From: Azospirillum picis
GTDB taxonomy: Bacteria; Pseudomonadota; Alphaproteobacteria; Azospirillales; Azospirillaceae
Direction of reading: 5' to 3'
Assembly: GCF_017876115.1 (NCBI RefSeq)
Contig: NZ_JAGINO010000001.1
Coordinates: 124,001-188,000 of the forward strand
DNA: 64,000 nt
The notes beneath the pieces are model-generated. The model worked only from the letters and a program-made list of their open reading frames with translations, was not told where the DNA came from and made no database searches. Shown here piece after piece: positions 11,016 to 19,069 of the stretch. The stretch's first letter is position 1, and the number at the start of each line of letters is the position of its first letter. A program made the translations under genes and the position numbers.

Positions 11016-11842
11016 GCCCCGCCATAGGGCATGGCGCTGCGGTTGGCCGGGTCGATCCAATCGCGGACGGCGGCTCCCAGCGCCACCAGCAGGGCGGTCA
11101 GCCCGGCGAGCGCCACCAGGGGCGGGATCACCCCTGCCGCCGAACCGGCACGCGCTCCGTCGATCATCAGCGACCCGGCGCCCGGCAGGTCGAGCAGGCT
11201 TTCCAGCGCCACGGCACCCACCATCGCGGCCATCACCGCGCTGCGCAGGCCGGTCATCACCGGGACGACAGCCTGCGGCAGGGCGTGATGGCGCAGGATC
11301 GTGCGCTCGTCGAGCCCGAGCCCGCGGGCCATGCGCACCGCGCCGCCCTCGCTTCCCGGTCCGAGTGCGCGGGCCATCGCCGGCCGTGCCAGCCTTGCAG
11401 CTTGGCAGGCGGCGGGAATGGCGAGTGCCGTCCAGCCGAGGGGCGCCGGCGACGCGCCGGCCCGCACCGCCAACGCCGCGACGGCGGCCAGCAGGAACCC
11501 GGGCACCAGCGGCCCCGCTCCGGCCAAAAGCCGTCCGAACAGTCCGCCGGCCGAGCGTGGCGCCACCGCCGCCCAGGATCCGGCCAGCGTGCCCAGGGTG
11601 GTGCCGACGGCGAGCGACGGCAGGGTCAGCAGCAGCGTGACCGCCAAGCCGCGCAGCAGCGTCAGCGAGGCGCCGGGCTGCGGCGCGATGGCGGCGGCCA
11701 GGGCGACCGCCGCCGCCATCGGCAGGAAGGCGGTCGGAACGGCATCGATCAGGCGGCGGATCAGGGAACGCTGCATCGGACGGCGGAGTGGCGGGCTGGC
11801 TGGGGACGGGGCTGGCGCGGACGGGGCTGGCGCGGCCGACAT
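11012..11842 (-). CDS. DppB/OppB-like ABC importer permease
   Basis: 276 residues from ATG 11840-11842 (254 if ATG 11774-11776 is used). It is hydrophobic throughout, with an EAA-like loop around MARGLGLDERTILRHHALPQAVVPV, the pattern of peptide/nickel permeases. It is the first gene of the permease-permease-ATPase operon. No periplasmic binding protein is encoded nearby, so the substrate is unknown. The N-terminal alanine/proline run and the lack of a clear ribosome site leave the start uncertain. Confidence 0.78.
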   Translation of the reverse strand: MSAAPAPSAPAPSPASPPLRRPMQRSLIRRLIDAVPTAFLPMAAAVALAAAIAPQPGASLTLLRGLAVTLLLTLPSLAVGTTLGTLAGSWAAVAPRSAGGLFGRLLAGAGPLVPGFLLAAVAALAVRAGASPAPLGWTALAIPAACQAARLARPAMARALGPGSEGGAVRMARGLGLDERTILRHHALPQAVVPVMTGLRSAVMAAMVGAVALESLLDLPGAGSLMIDGARAGSAAGVIPPLVALAGLTALLVALGAAVRDWIDPANRSAMPYGGA

Positions 11843-12122
11843 GGGACCGTAAGCGCCCGCGGCCCCATCCGGCAACAGAATAACCGCTCTTGCGGACGGC
11901 GGAGGCGGCACGGGGTGCCTGCCGGCGGCAGGAAGCCGTTTGCCATGAGATCGCCGGCCCCGGTCGCCGGCTTCGGTCGCCGACTTCGGTCATCGGTCGC
12001 CATCACCGCCGAGCGCCGCCGCTTGGCTGCAATTCCCACCGTCCTTCACCAAATGGCGGAGGGTGGGGAGGGATCGGCGTTCCCAGATGTTATGCTCCGG
12101 AACCCACGCCCGAACGGTCCCC

Positions 12123-14387
12123 ATGTACGCCCACTCGCCCCATCCGCTCCGTCCTGCCGGTCCGGCTGCCGCGTCGGCAGCGGTGCAGCAACCGGACGCC
12201 GGGCCGGCCTTCCGGCCGATCCTGGAGCCGGGGCGGACCTGCTGGCGGGTGGAGGAGACGGCCCGGCTGGGGGTGATCGTCGATGCGGAGGACTATTTCG
12301 CCCTGGCCAAGCAGGCGATGCGCCGGGCCCGCCGCAGCATCTACCTGACCGCCTGGGATTTCGACGCCCGCATCCGCATGATGCCGCAGACCCGGCGCCC
12401 GCGCCGCCCCGACAGGCTGGGCAACCTGCTGAACTGGCTGGCGACCACCCGTCCCGACCTGCATATCCATGTGCTGAAGTGGGACTATGCCGAACTGTTC
12501 GACCTCGCCCGCTGGTCGCATCCCTTCATGCTGCGCAACTGGCTGACCCACCGGCGCCTGCAGTACCGCCTGGACAGCGACCATCCGACCGGCGCCTGCC
12601 ATCACCAGAAGCTGCTGGTCATCGATGATGCCGTCGCCTTCTGCGGCGGGCTGGACATCACCGCAAACCGCTGGGACACCCGTGCCCACCATGCGCACGA
12701 CCCGCGGCGGCGCCAGCCGGACGGCAAGCCCTACGAACCTTTCCACGACGTGATGATGGCGGTGGACGGCGCCGCGGCCCGGGCGCTGGGCGAGATGTTC
12801 CGCCAGCGCTGGGCGCGGGCGACTGGCGAGGTGCTGTCGCCGCCCTCCCCCCTTCCCGGCCGGCCGGCCCGGCGCCACCCCATGGCCGCCGATCCCTGGC
12901 CGCCGGGCTTCCAGCCGATGCTGCGCGACGTCCGCGTCGGCATCGCCCGCACCGATCCCGCCTGCAACGGCCGCGACGCCGTGCGCGAGGTCGAGGCGCT
13001 CTATGTGGACGCCATCGCCGCGGCCCGCGAGGTGATCTATCTGGAAAGCCAGTATTTCGCCTCGACCGCGGTGGCCGAGGCACTGAAGGCCAAGCTGGCC
13101 GAGGAGAACGGTCCGGAGGTGGTCGTCGTCAATCCGGTGCGGACCACGAGCTGGCTGGAGAACACCGTGATGCTGGGCGCCCGCGCCCGGCTGTCGCGCG
13201 ACCTGCGCGAGGCCGACCGGCACGGCCGCTTCCGTCTCTATGCGGCGCTGACCGACGGCGGAACCTGCATCACCGTGCATGCAAAGGTCATGGTCGTGGA
13301 CGACCGGCTGCTGCGCATCGGCTCGGCCAACCTGAACAACAGGTCCATGGGGCTCGACACCGAGTGCGATCTCGCGCTGGAAGCCGGGCCCGATGCGGCG
13401 GACGCCGAGGTCCGCCAAGCCATCGCCCACACCCGTGACGATCTGATCGCCGAGCATCTCGGCACCACGGCGGCGGCGGTGGCGGCGGAGCGGCGGCGGA
13501 ACGGCGGCTCGCTGATCGCCGCGATCGATACGCTGCGGCGGGCCGGCGGCCGCACCCTGGAGCCGCTGCATGATCCGGAGCCCGACGGGCTCGCCGCCGC
13601 TGTCGCCGACGTCAGCGTCTTCGATCCGGAATATCCGGTCGGGGCGGTGGAGATCGTGCGCCGCGTCCTGCCTTCGCGCATTCCGCGGACCCGCCATTGG
13701 CTGATGCTGCTGGGGGTGCTTGTCGTGGCAGGGCTGTGGGGGATGTGGCGCTACACCGCGCTTCGGGACTGGGCGACGCTCGACGCCGTGCTTGCCGTCT
13801 TCCAGGATTTGAGCCGGAGTCCGCTGGCCGCGCTGTGGCTGACGCTGGCCTATGTCGCCGGCGGCTACGTCATGTTCCCGCTGACACTGCTGATCGCCGC
13901 CACCGCCATCGTCATGGGTCCCTGGTGGGGCTTCCCCACCGCCATGGCCGGCGCGCTGGCATCGGCCGTGGCGCTGTTCTGGACCGGGCGCCTGGCGGGC
14001 CGCGACCTGCTGGAGCGGCGCGGCGGACCGGTGATCGGCCGCCTGAACGAGATGCTGGCTGACAGCGGCATCGCCGCGGTGGCCGGCGTGCGCGCCGTTC
14101 CGGTTGCGCCCTATACCGTGGTCAATCTCGCGGCAGGTGCGTCGAAGCTGCGCTTCGGCGATTATGTGATCGGCACCATGATCGGCTTGGCGCCCGGCAT
14201 CCTTGCCTTCAACCTGTTGGGGCACCAGCTTGAACGCACCATCAGCGATCCCGGGGCCGGCGACATCGCCCTCCTGGCGGTGATGGCGGTCCTGGCCATC
14301 GGCCTCGGGTCGCTGGCCAGCCGGCTGCTCGGCCGGGCCGGGGGACGGAAGAAGCGCCAGCAAGAAGAAAGGACTGAAGAACCGTGA
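12123..14387 (+). CDS. Phospholipase D family protein fused to a VTT (TMEM64/DedA-like) membrane domain
   Basis: 754 residues. Two HKD motifs mark the phospholipase D superfamily: His161/Lys163/Asp168 in HHQKLLVIDD and His387/Lys389/Asp394 in VHAKVMVVDD, the second followed by GSANLNNRS. From about residue 540 the chain becomes membrane-embedded and carries a VTT-type domain (GGYVMFPLTLLIAATAIVMG, then a conserved arginine near VAGVRAVPVAPYTVVN). PLD halves of this kind act as cardiolipin synthases or phosphodiesterases. VTT domains are linked to lipid scrambling or membrane homeostasis. The downstream EEP gene starts inside the stop codon (GTGA), so the two are coupled. Confidence 0.9.
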   Translation: MYAHSPHPLRPAGPAAASAAVQQPDAGPAFRPILEPGRTCWRVEETARLGVIVDAEDYFALAKQAMRRARRSIYLTAWDFDARIRMMPQTRRPRRPDRLGNLLNWLATTRPDLHIHVLKWDYAELFDLARWSHPFMLRNWLTHRRLQYRLDSDHPTGACHHQKLLVIDDAVAFCGGLDITANRWDTRAHHAHDPRRRQPDGKPYEPFHDVMMAVDGAAARALGEMFRQRWARATGEVLSPPSPLPGRPARRHPMAADPWPPGFQPMLRDVRVGIARTDPACNGRDAVREVEALYVDAIAAAREVIYLESQYFASTAVAEALKAKLAEENGPEVVVVNPVRTTSWLENTVMLGARARLSRDLREADRHGRFRLYAALTDGGTCITVHAKVMVVDDRLLRIGSANLNNRSMGLDTECDLALEAGPDAADAEVRQAIAHTRDDLIAEHLGTTAAAVAAERRRNGGSLIAAIDTLRRAGGRTLEPLHDPEPDGLAAAVADVSVFDPEYPVGAVEIVRRVLPSRIPRTRHWLMLLGVLVVAGLWGMWRYTALRDWATLDAVLAVFQDLSRSPLAALWLTLAYVAGGYVMFPLTLLIAATAIVMGPWWGFPTAMAGALASAVALFWTGRLAGRDLLERRGGPVIGRLNEMLADSGIAAVAGVRAVPVAPYTVVNLAAGASKLRFGDYVIGTMIGLAPGILAFNLLGHQLERTISDPGAGDIALLAVMAVLAIGLGSLASRLLGRAGGRKKRQQEERTEEP

Positions 14388-15196
14388 TCCGTTTCAGCCG
14401 TGACCGCGTCCAGCGCATCGCAGCCGCCCTGCGCGCCGCCCGTGCCCGCCGTCCCCGCCGCGGCGTTGACCGCCGCAACGCTCCGGTCCCGGACGGGATG
14501 GTCCCGCTGCGGGTCGCGACGTGGAATGTTCACAGTTGCGTCGGCCTCGACGCCCGGTTCGCTCCCGACCGGGTGGCGCAGGTCATCCGCGACCTCGACG
14601 TCGACCTGATCGGTCTCCAGGAGGTCGGCTGGCACCACCGCGGCGAGGCCGGTATGGACCAGTTCGCCTTTCTTGAACGCAACACCGGCTTGAAGGCCTA
14701 TGCCGGGCCGACCAAGCACAGCGAACGCGCGCATTACGGCAACGCCCTGCTGACCCGCCTGCCGGTGCGGTCGATGGAGACGATGGACATCTCGGTCGGC
14801 AAGCGCGAACCGCGCGGGGCCATCGACGCGGTCCTGGAGATCGAAGGGCGGGCCGTGCGGGTGATCGTCGCCCATCTCGGCCTCGACCCGTGGGAGCGGG
14901 CCAAGCAGGTCGGCGACATCGTCGAGCGGGTGGCGAAGCAGCCGGAACTGCCGACGCTGTTCATGGGCGACCTCAACGAATGGACGCCCAGCTCCCCCCG
15001 GCTGCGCCATCTGGCGGCGTCCTTCGTCGATGTCGCCAACCCGCGCAGCTTCCATGCCCGCATGCCGACCCTGCGGCTCGACCGCATCTATGTGACGGGC
15101 GGCCTGCAGATCCCCGCCTTCGAGGTGGTCCGCAGCGTCCTGACGCGCCGGGCTTCCGACCATCTGCCGGTGCGCGCCACGCTCGCGGTGCCCTGA
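14384..15196 (+). CDS. Endonuclease/exonuclease/phosphatase (EEP) family protein
   Basis: 270 residues. The DNase I-like fold motifs are in order: ATWNVHSCVGLD (metal/phosphate site), LIGLQEVGW (catalytic Glu), NALLTRLP, MGDLNEW (Asp-x-Asn) and RASDHLPVRA (Asp-His). Family members cut nucleic acid, inositol phosphates or phospholipid head groups. Coupling to a PLD-VTT gene suggests a lipid phosphodiesterase or phosphatase here (inference). The start is GTG at 14384, overlapping the upstream TGA, with AAAGGA at a suitable distance. The basic N-terminus has no signal peptide. Confidence 0.88.
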   Translation: MIRFSRDRVQRIAAALRAARARRPRRGVDRRNAPVPDGMVPLRVATWNVHSCVGLDARFAPDRVAQVIRDLDVDLIGLQEVGWHHRGEAGMDQFAFLERNTGLKAYAGPTKHSERAHYGNALLTRLPVRSMETMDISVGKREPRGAIDAVLEIEGRAVRVIVAHLGLDPWERAKQVGDIVERVAKQPELPTLFMGDLNEWTPSSPRLRHLAASFVDVANPRSFHARMPTLRLDRIYVTGGLQIPAFEVVRSVLTRRASDHLPVRATLAVP

Positions 15197-15270
15197 AGGT
15201 CTGGGGGACAGGTCGGGGGCGCTCCGAAGGTCAGAGCCGCAGCCCGGCCCCCCTCCGAGGTCATAGCGGG

Positions 15271-15304
15271 ATTGTTGCACTTGATAATTCTTTGTGCAGC
15301 GCAA
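15271..15304. promoter_or_regulatory. TGCAC/GTGCA inverted elements upstream of phaZ
   Basis: In an AT-richer patch, TGCAC (15276-15280) is mirrored by GTGCA (15294-15298), and TTG/CAA triplets sit outside both arms. PhaR-type PHB regulators are known to bind TGC-rich palindromes, so this is a candidate PHB-responsive operator for phaZ. A TTGACA hexamer lies just downstream (15312-15317). Assignment is inference. Confidence 0.35.
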
Positions 15305-15458
15305 TGTTCTTTTGACAACAGAGCGTTGCAAATGCGGGGAGGCTCCTGCCCTATACGCCAACTCTGTCAAAGGATATGGTTGGTAATACGATCAATATCC
15401 GATCGAAGGAATAATGAACCTGGCCGACCGGGGGCTGGCCGCGACGTGAGGATTTGAA

Positions 15459-16685
15459 TTGCTGTACCACCTTTACGACATGCAGCACGCCGCCATGCGG
15501 CCGATGCGCTTTTGGGCCGAGGCCGCCCAGCAGACCTTCCAGAACCCGCTGATGCCCTTGTCCTACACCAAGCTGGGCCGGGCGGTCGCCGCCGGGGCCG
15601 AGCTGCTGGAAAGGACGACGCGGCGCTTCGGGAAGCCGGCCTTTGGCTTGGGCGAGACGGTGGTCGACGGGCAGACGGTGCCGGTCACCGAACGCTTCGT
15701 CTGGCAGTCGCCCTTCTGCAACCTGCTGAACTTCGCCAAGCCGGAAGGCACGCCGCGCCAGCCGCGCGTGTTGCTGGTCGCTCCGATGTCGGGCCACCAT
15801 GCCACGCTGCTGCGCGGAACGGCCGAGGCGCTGATGCGCGACCATGACGTGTTCATCACCGATTGGATCGATGCAAGGCTGGTCCCGCTGTCGGCCGGGC
15901 GCTTCGACCTGGACGACTACATCGACACCGTGGCGGCGATGATCCGCTTCCTGGGTCCGAACACCCACGTCATCGCGGTGTGCCAGCCGGCGGTGCCGGT
16001 GATGGCGGCGGTCTCGCTGATGGCTGCGGCCGACGAGCCGGTGCAGGCCCGCACCATGACGCTGATGGGCGGCCCGATCGACCCGATGGCCAACCCGACG
16101 GTGCCGGTCAAGCTGGCGGTCGAACACCCGCTGTCCTGGTTCGAGCGCAGCGTGATCACCACGGTCCCGGTCTATTACCCGGGCGCATTCCGCCGGGTCT
16201 ATCCGGGCTTCATCCAGTTGTCCGGCTTCATGTCGATGAACCTGGACCGCCACATCAACGAGCATGTCGGCCTGTTCCGCCATCTCGTCCGCGGCGACGG
16301 CGATTCGGCCGAGCAGCATCGCCGCTTCTATGACGAATACCTGTCGGTGATGGACCTGTCGGCGGACTTCTACCTGCAGACCATCGAGACGGTGTTCCAG
16401 AAGCACGCGCTGCCCAACGGCACCATGGTGTCGCGCGGCCGCAAGGTGGAGCCGGCGGCGGTCCGCAAGACCGCGGTGATGACGGTCGAGGGCGAACTGG
16501 ACGACATCTCCGCTCCCGGCCAGACCATCGCGGCGCACCGCCTGTGCTCGTCGCTGCCGGACGGGATGCGCAAGACGCATTTCCAGCAGGGGGTCGGCCA
16601 TTACGGCATCTTCAACGGGCGCCGCTGGCGCGAGAGCATCCTGCCGGAAGTCCGCAGCTTCATCCGCAGCCACGACAGTGAGTGA
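15459..16685 (+). CDS. phaZ: Intracellular poly(3-hydroxybutyrate) depolymerase
   Basis: 408 residues. The N-terminus MLYHLYDMQHAAM is typical of intracellular PhaZ from alphaproteobacteria and Ralstonia. The alpha/beta-hydrolase nucleophile is Cys175 in VIAVCQPAVP rather than Ser, as in that family. Later marks are the MGGPIDPMANPT segment, the acidic residue in VEGELDDISAPGQT, and the histidine in VGHYGIFNG. It degrades native PHB granules to hydroxybutyrate during carbon limitation. The TTG start at 15459 is chosen because AGGA lies seven bases upstream and the family N-terminus begins exactly there. No other PHB genes are in view. Confidence 0.93.
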   Translation: MLYHLYDMQHAAMRPMRFWAEAAQQTFQNPLMPLSYTKLGRAVAAGAELLERTTRRFGKPAFGLGETVVDGQTVPVTERFVWQSPFCNLLNFAKPEGTPRQPRVLLVAPMSGHHATLLRGTAEALMRDHDVFITDWIDARLVPLSAGRFDLDDYIDTVAAMIRFLGPNTHVIAVCQPAVPVMAAVSLMAAADEPVQARTMTLMGGPIDPMANPTVPVKLAVEHPLSWFERSVITTVPVYYPGAFRRVYPGFIQLSGFMSMNLDRHINEHVGLFRHLVRGDGDSAEQHRRFYDEYLSVMDLSADFYLQTIETVFQKHALPNGTMVSRGRKVEPAAVRKTAVMTVEGELDDISAPGQTIAAHRLCSSLPDGMRKTHFQQGVGHYGIFNGRRWRESILPEVRSFIRSHDSE

Positions 16686-16843
16686 TGGTGGCGCGTGACG
16701 GCGGGAGCGTGAGGAGTGCGGGCGGGACGGCCCCCTCCTCCGCCTTTGGCGGACCGGGGACCGCGGGATTGTGACCACGGGCGGGAAAGGGGGCGGCGGC
16801 TGGGCGAAGCCCCCCTCCCGTCTGCCCCCTCCCGTCCGCCCGG

Positions 16844-18256
16844 TCAGTCCACCATCGACCGGGCTTCGGTGAAGGCGTCGATCGGCCCCAGCCCGCCCGC
16901 GGCACCGGCCTTCGCCCGCATGCCGGCGGTTGCCAGGTAGAAGAGATAGCCGAGGGCGAACAGCGCCACGAACAGGCCGAACACCAGGGCGTTGTAGTAG
17001 ACCATCGTCACCAGGGCGAGGACCGCCAACCCGAGCGAGATCGCCGGGAAGACCGGATAGAAGGGCGCGCGGTACGGACGCTCCAGCGCCGGTTCGCTGG
17101 CCCGCAGGCGGAACAGCGCCGCCATGCTCATGATGTACATGACGATGGCGCCGAAGACCGACATGGTGACGATGTTGGCGGTCAGCGGCTGGCCGCCGAT
17201 CTGGATCAGCTCGTCGGAGAAGATGGCGGCGATGCCGACGACCCCGCCGGCCAGGATCGCCCAGTGCGGGGTCTTGCGGCTCGGGTGCAGGCGGGACAGC
17301 ATCGGCGGCAGGAAGCCGGCGCGCGACAGCGCGAAGATCTGGCGCGAATAGCCCATGATGATGCCGTGGAAGGAGGCGATCAGCCCGAACAGGCCGATCC
17401 ACACCAACATGTGCAGCCAGCCGCTGGACTCGCCGACCACCGCCTTCATTGCCTGCGGCAGCGGGTCGTTGATGTTGGACAGCGCGTTCCAGTCGCCGAC
17501 GCCGCCGGCGAAGATCATGGTGCCGAAGGCGAGCACGACGAGCGTCAGGATACCGCCGATGTAGGCGCGCGGCACCGTGCGTGTCGGGTCCTTGGTCTCC
17601 TCCGCCGCCATCGCCGCCCCCTCGATCGCCAGGAAGAACCAGATGGCGAAGGGAATCGCGGCGAAGATGCCGCCGAGGCTGCCGATCGTGAAATCGGCCG
17701 ACCCCGACCAGCCGTTGGCGATGAAGTTGGTCCAGGTGAATCCGGGGAGAACCACCCCCATGAACACCAGCAGCTCGAAGATCGCCAGCAGCGTCACGAA
17801 CAGCTCGAAGGTGGCGGCGATCGAGACGCCGGCGATGTTCAGCCCCATGAAGACGAGGTAGGCGCCGACGGCGGCCATCTTCGGGTCGAGCCCGGGGAAC
17901 TGCACGTTGAGGTAGGCGCCGATGGCGAGCGCGATGGCCGGCGGCGCGAACACGAACTCGATCAAGGTGGCGAAACCGGCGATGAAGCCCCCCGTCGGGC
18001 CGAACGCGCGGTAGCTGTAGGCGAACGGGCCGCCGGCATGCGGGATGGCGGTGGTCAGCTCGGTGAAGCTGAAGATGAAGGTGGTGTACATCGCCGCGAT
18101 CAGGATCGTGGTGACGAGGAAGCCCAGCGTCCCCGCCGCCGCCCAGCCGTAGCTCCAGCCGAAATACTCGCCGGAGATCACCAGCCCCACGGCGATCCCC
18201 CACAGATGAAGGCCGCTCAGGCTCTTGCTCAATTCGGGTTTCGTGGTCCCAGACAT
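16844..18256 (-). CDS. eat: Ethanolamine permease (APC superfamily)
   Basis: 470 residues with about 12 transmembrane segments. The first helix motif VGLVISGEYFGWSYGWAAAG is characteristic of bacterial ethanolamine permeases. AEETKDPTRTVPRAYIGG, between helices 6 and 7, is the APC family loop. It is the last gene of an eutB-eutC-permease run, 48 bases after eutC, which supports ethanolamine as substrate. It would import ethanolamine for the lyase. Confidence 0.9.
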   Translation of the reverse strand: MSGTTKPELSKSLSGLHLWGIAVGLVISGEYFGWSYGWAAAGTLGFLVTTILIAAMYTTFIFSFTELTTAIPHAGGPFAYSYRAFGPTGGFIAGFATLIEFVFAPPAIALAIGAYLNVQFPGLDPKMAAVGAYLVFMGLNIAGVSIAATFELFVTLLAIFELLVFMGVVLPGFTWTNFIANGWSGSADFTIGSLGGIFAAIPFAIWFFLAIEGAAMAAEETKDPTRTVPRAYIGGILTLVVLAFGTMIFAGGVGDWNALSNINDPLPQAMKAVVGESSGWLHMLVWIGLFGLIASFHGIIMGYSRQIFALSRAGFLPPMLSRLHPSRKTPHWAILAGGVVGIAAIFSDELIQIGGQPLTANIVTMSVFGAIVMYIMSMAALFRLRASEPALERPYRAPFYPVFPAISLGLAVLALVTMVYYNALVFGLFVALFALGYLFYLATAGMRAKAGAAGGLGPIDAFTEARSMVD

Positions 18257-18304
18257 GAAGCCTCCTGCCCCTGTTCAAAGGCGTTGGTGTCGATGGTGCT
18301 CTCT

Positions 18305-19069
18305 TCAGGGCCGTCCGATCCGCGGATTGTTGTGGTTGTCGTGACCGGACAGCGACGGGGCGTCCTCCTTCAGGGCGACCCCGGTCAGTTTCAGCCGCGC
18401 CGCCTCGGTGGCGAGCCAGCACAGCTTGTCCGCGGCCGCCGCGATGGACAGGCCGTCGGAATGGATGTTGGAGATGCAGTTTCGTTCGGAATCGGCGCGG
18501 CCGGGCTTCGGGTCCCAGGTCAGGTAGACGCCCAGCGATTCCGCGGCCGACAGGCCGGGCCGTTCGCCGACCAGCAGGGCCACCAGCCGCGCCCCCATGC
18601 GCGAGGCCGCCTCGTCGCCGAGCGCCACCCGCGCCTGCTCGGCCAGTACCACCGGACCGATGCGCAGGCCGCCGAGCCGCGTCAGGCAGGCCTGGACGAG
18701 CGGCGCGGCGTTGGCCTGCACAGCCGCCGCCGACAGGCCGTCGGCGATCACGAACAGCAGGTCCCAGTCCCCGGCGGGCAAGGAGGCTGCGCTTGCCGGG
18801 TCCAGCCGGCGCCCGAGATCCGGGCGGCGCAGGTAGGTGGCGCGGTCGGCCGCGGCGCTGCGGACGCGGACGGTTTCCAGCGGCGCCAGGTCGGCGGCGA
18901 GGCGCCCAAAGTCGACCGCGCCATGCACGGCGTCACGGGCGCGGGCATGGGCAAGCTGGAATTCCAGCAGCGCCGTCGTCGGCAGGGCGTCGCCGCTGCG
19001 GCCGAGCGCGATGCGGGCGCGGGTGGCGCCGCGGAAACGTGCCCAGGGGTCGTTACGTTCGCCGCTCAT
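18305..19069 (-). CDS. eutC: Ethanolamine ammonia-lyase light chain
   Basis: 254 residues. Typical EutC elements are ATRARIALGRSGDALPT near the N-terminus, DLLFVIADGLSAAAVQANA in the centre, and the cobalamin-side SERNCISNIHSDGLS near the end. With EutB it forms the adenosylcobalamin-dependent enzyme that converts ethanolamine to acetaldehyde and ammonia. The start overlaps the eutB stop (ATGA). The extreme N-terminus is short compared with enterobacterial EutC, which carries a microcompartment-targeting extension. This fits the absence of shell genes here. Confidence 0.94.
   Translation of the reverse strand: MSGERNDPWARFRGATRARIALGRSGDALPTTALLEFQLAHARARDAVHGAVDFGRLAADLAPLETVRVRSAAADRATYLRRPDLGRRLDPASAASLPAGDWDLLFVIADGLSAAAVQANAAPLVQACLTRLGGLRIGPVVLAEQARVALGDEAASRMGARLVALLVGERPGLSAAESLGVYLTWDPKPGRADSERNCISNIHSDGLSIAAAADKLCWLATEAARLKLTGVALKEDAPSLSGHDNHNNPRIGRP

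Noticed and set aside
15351..18422. A minus-strand open frame of 1,023 codons across phaZ and the permease
   Set aside because: It runs through two real genes in the wrong frame; stop codons are scarce here because of high GC.
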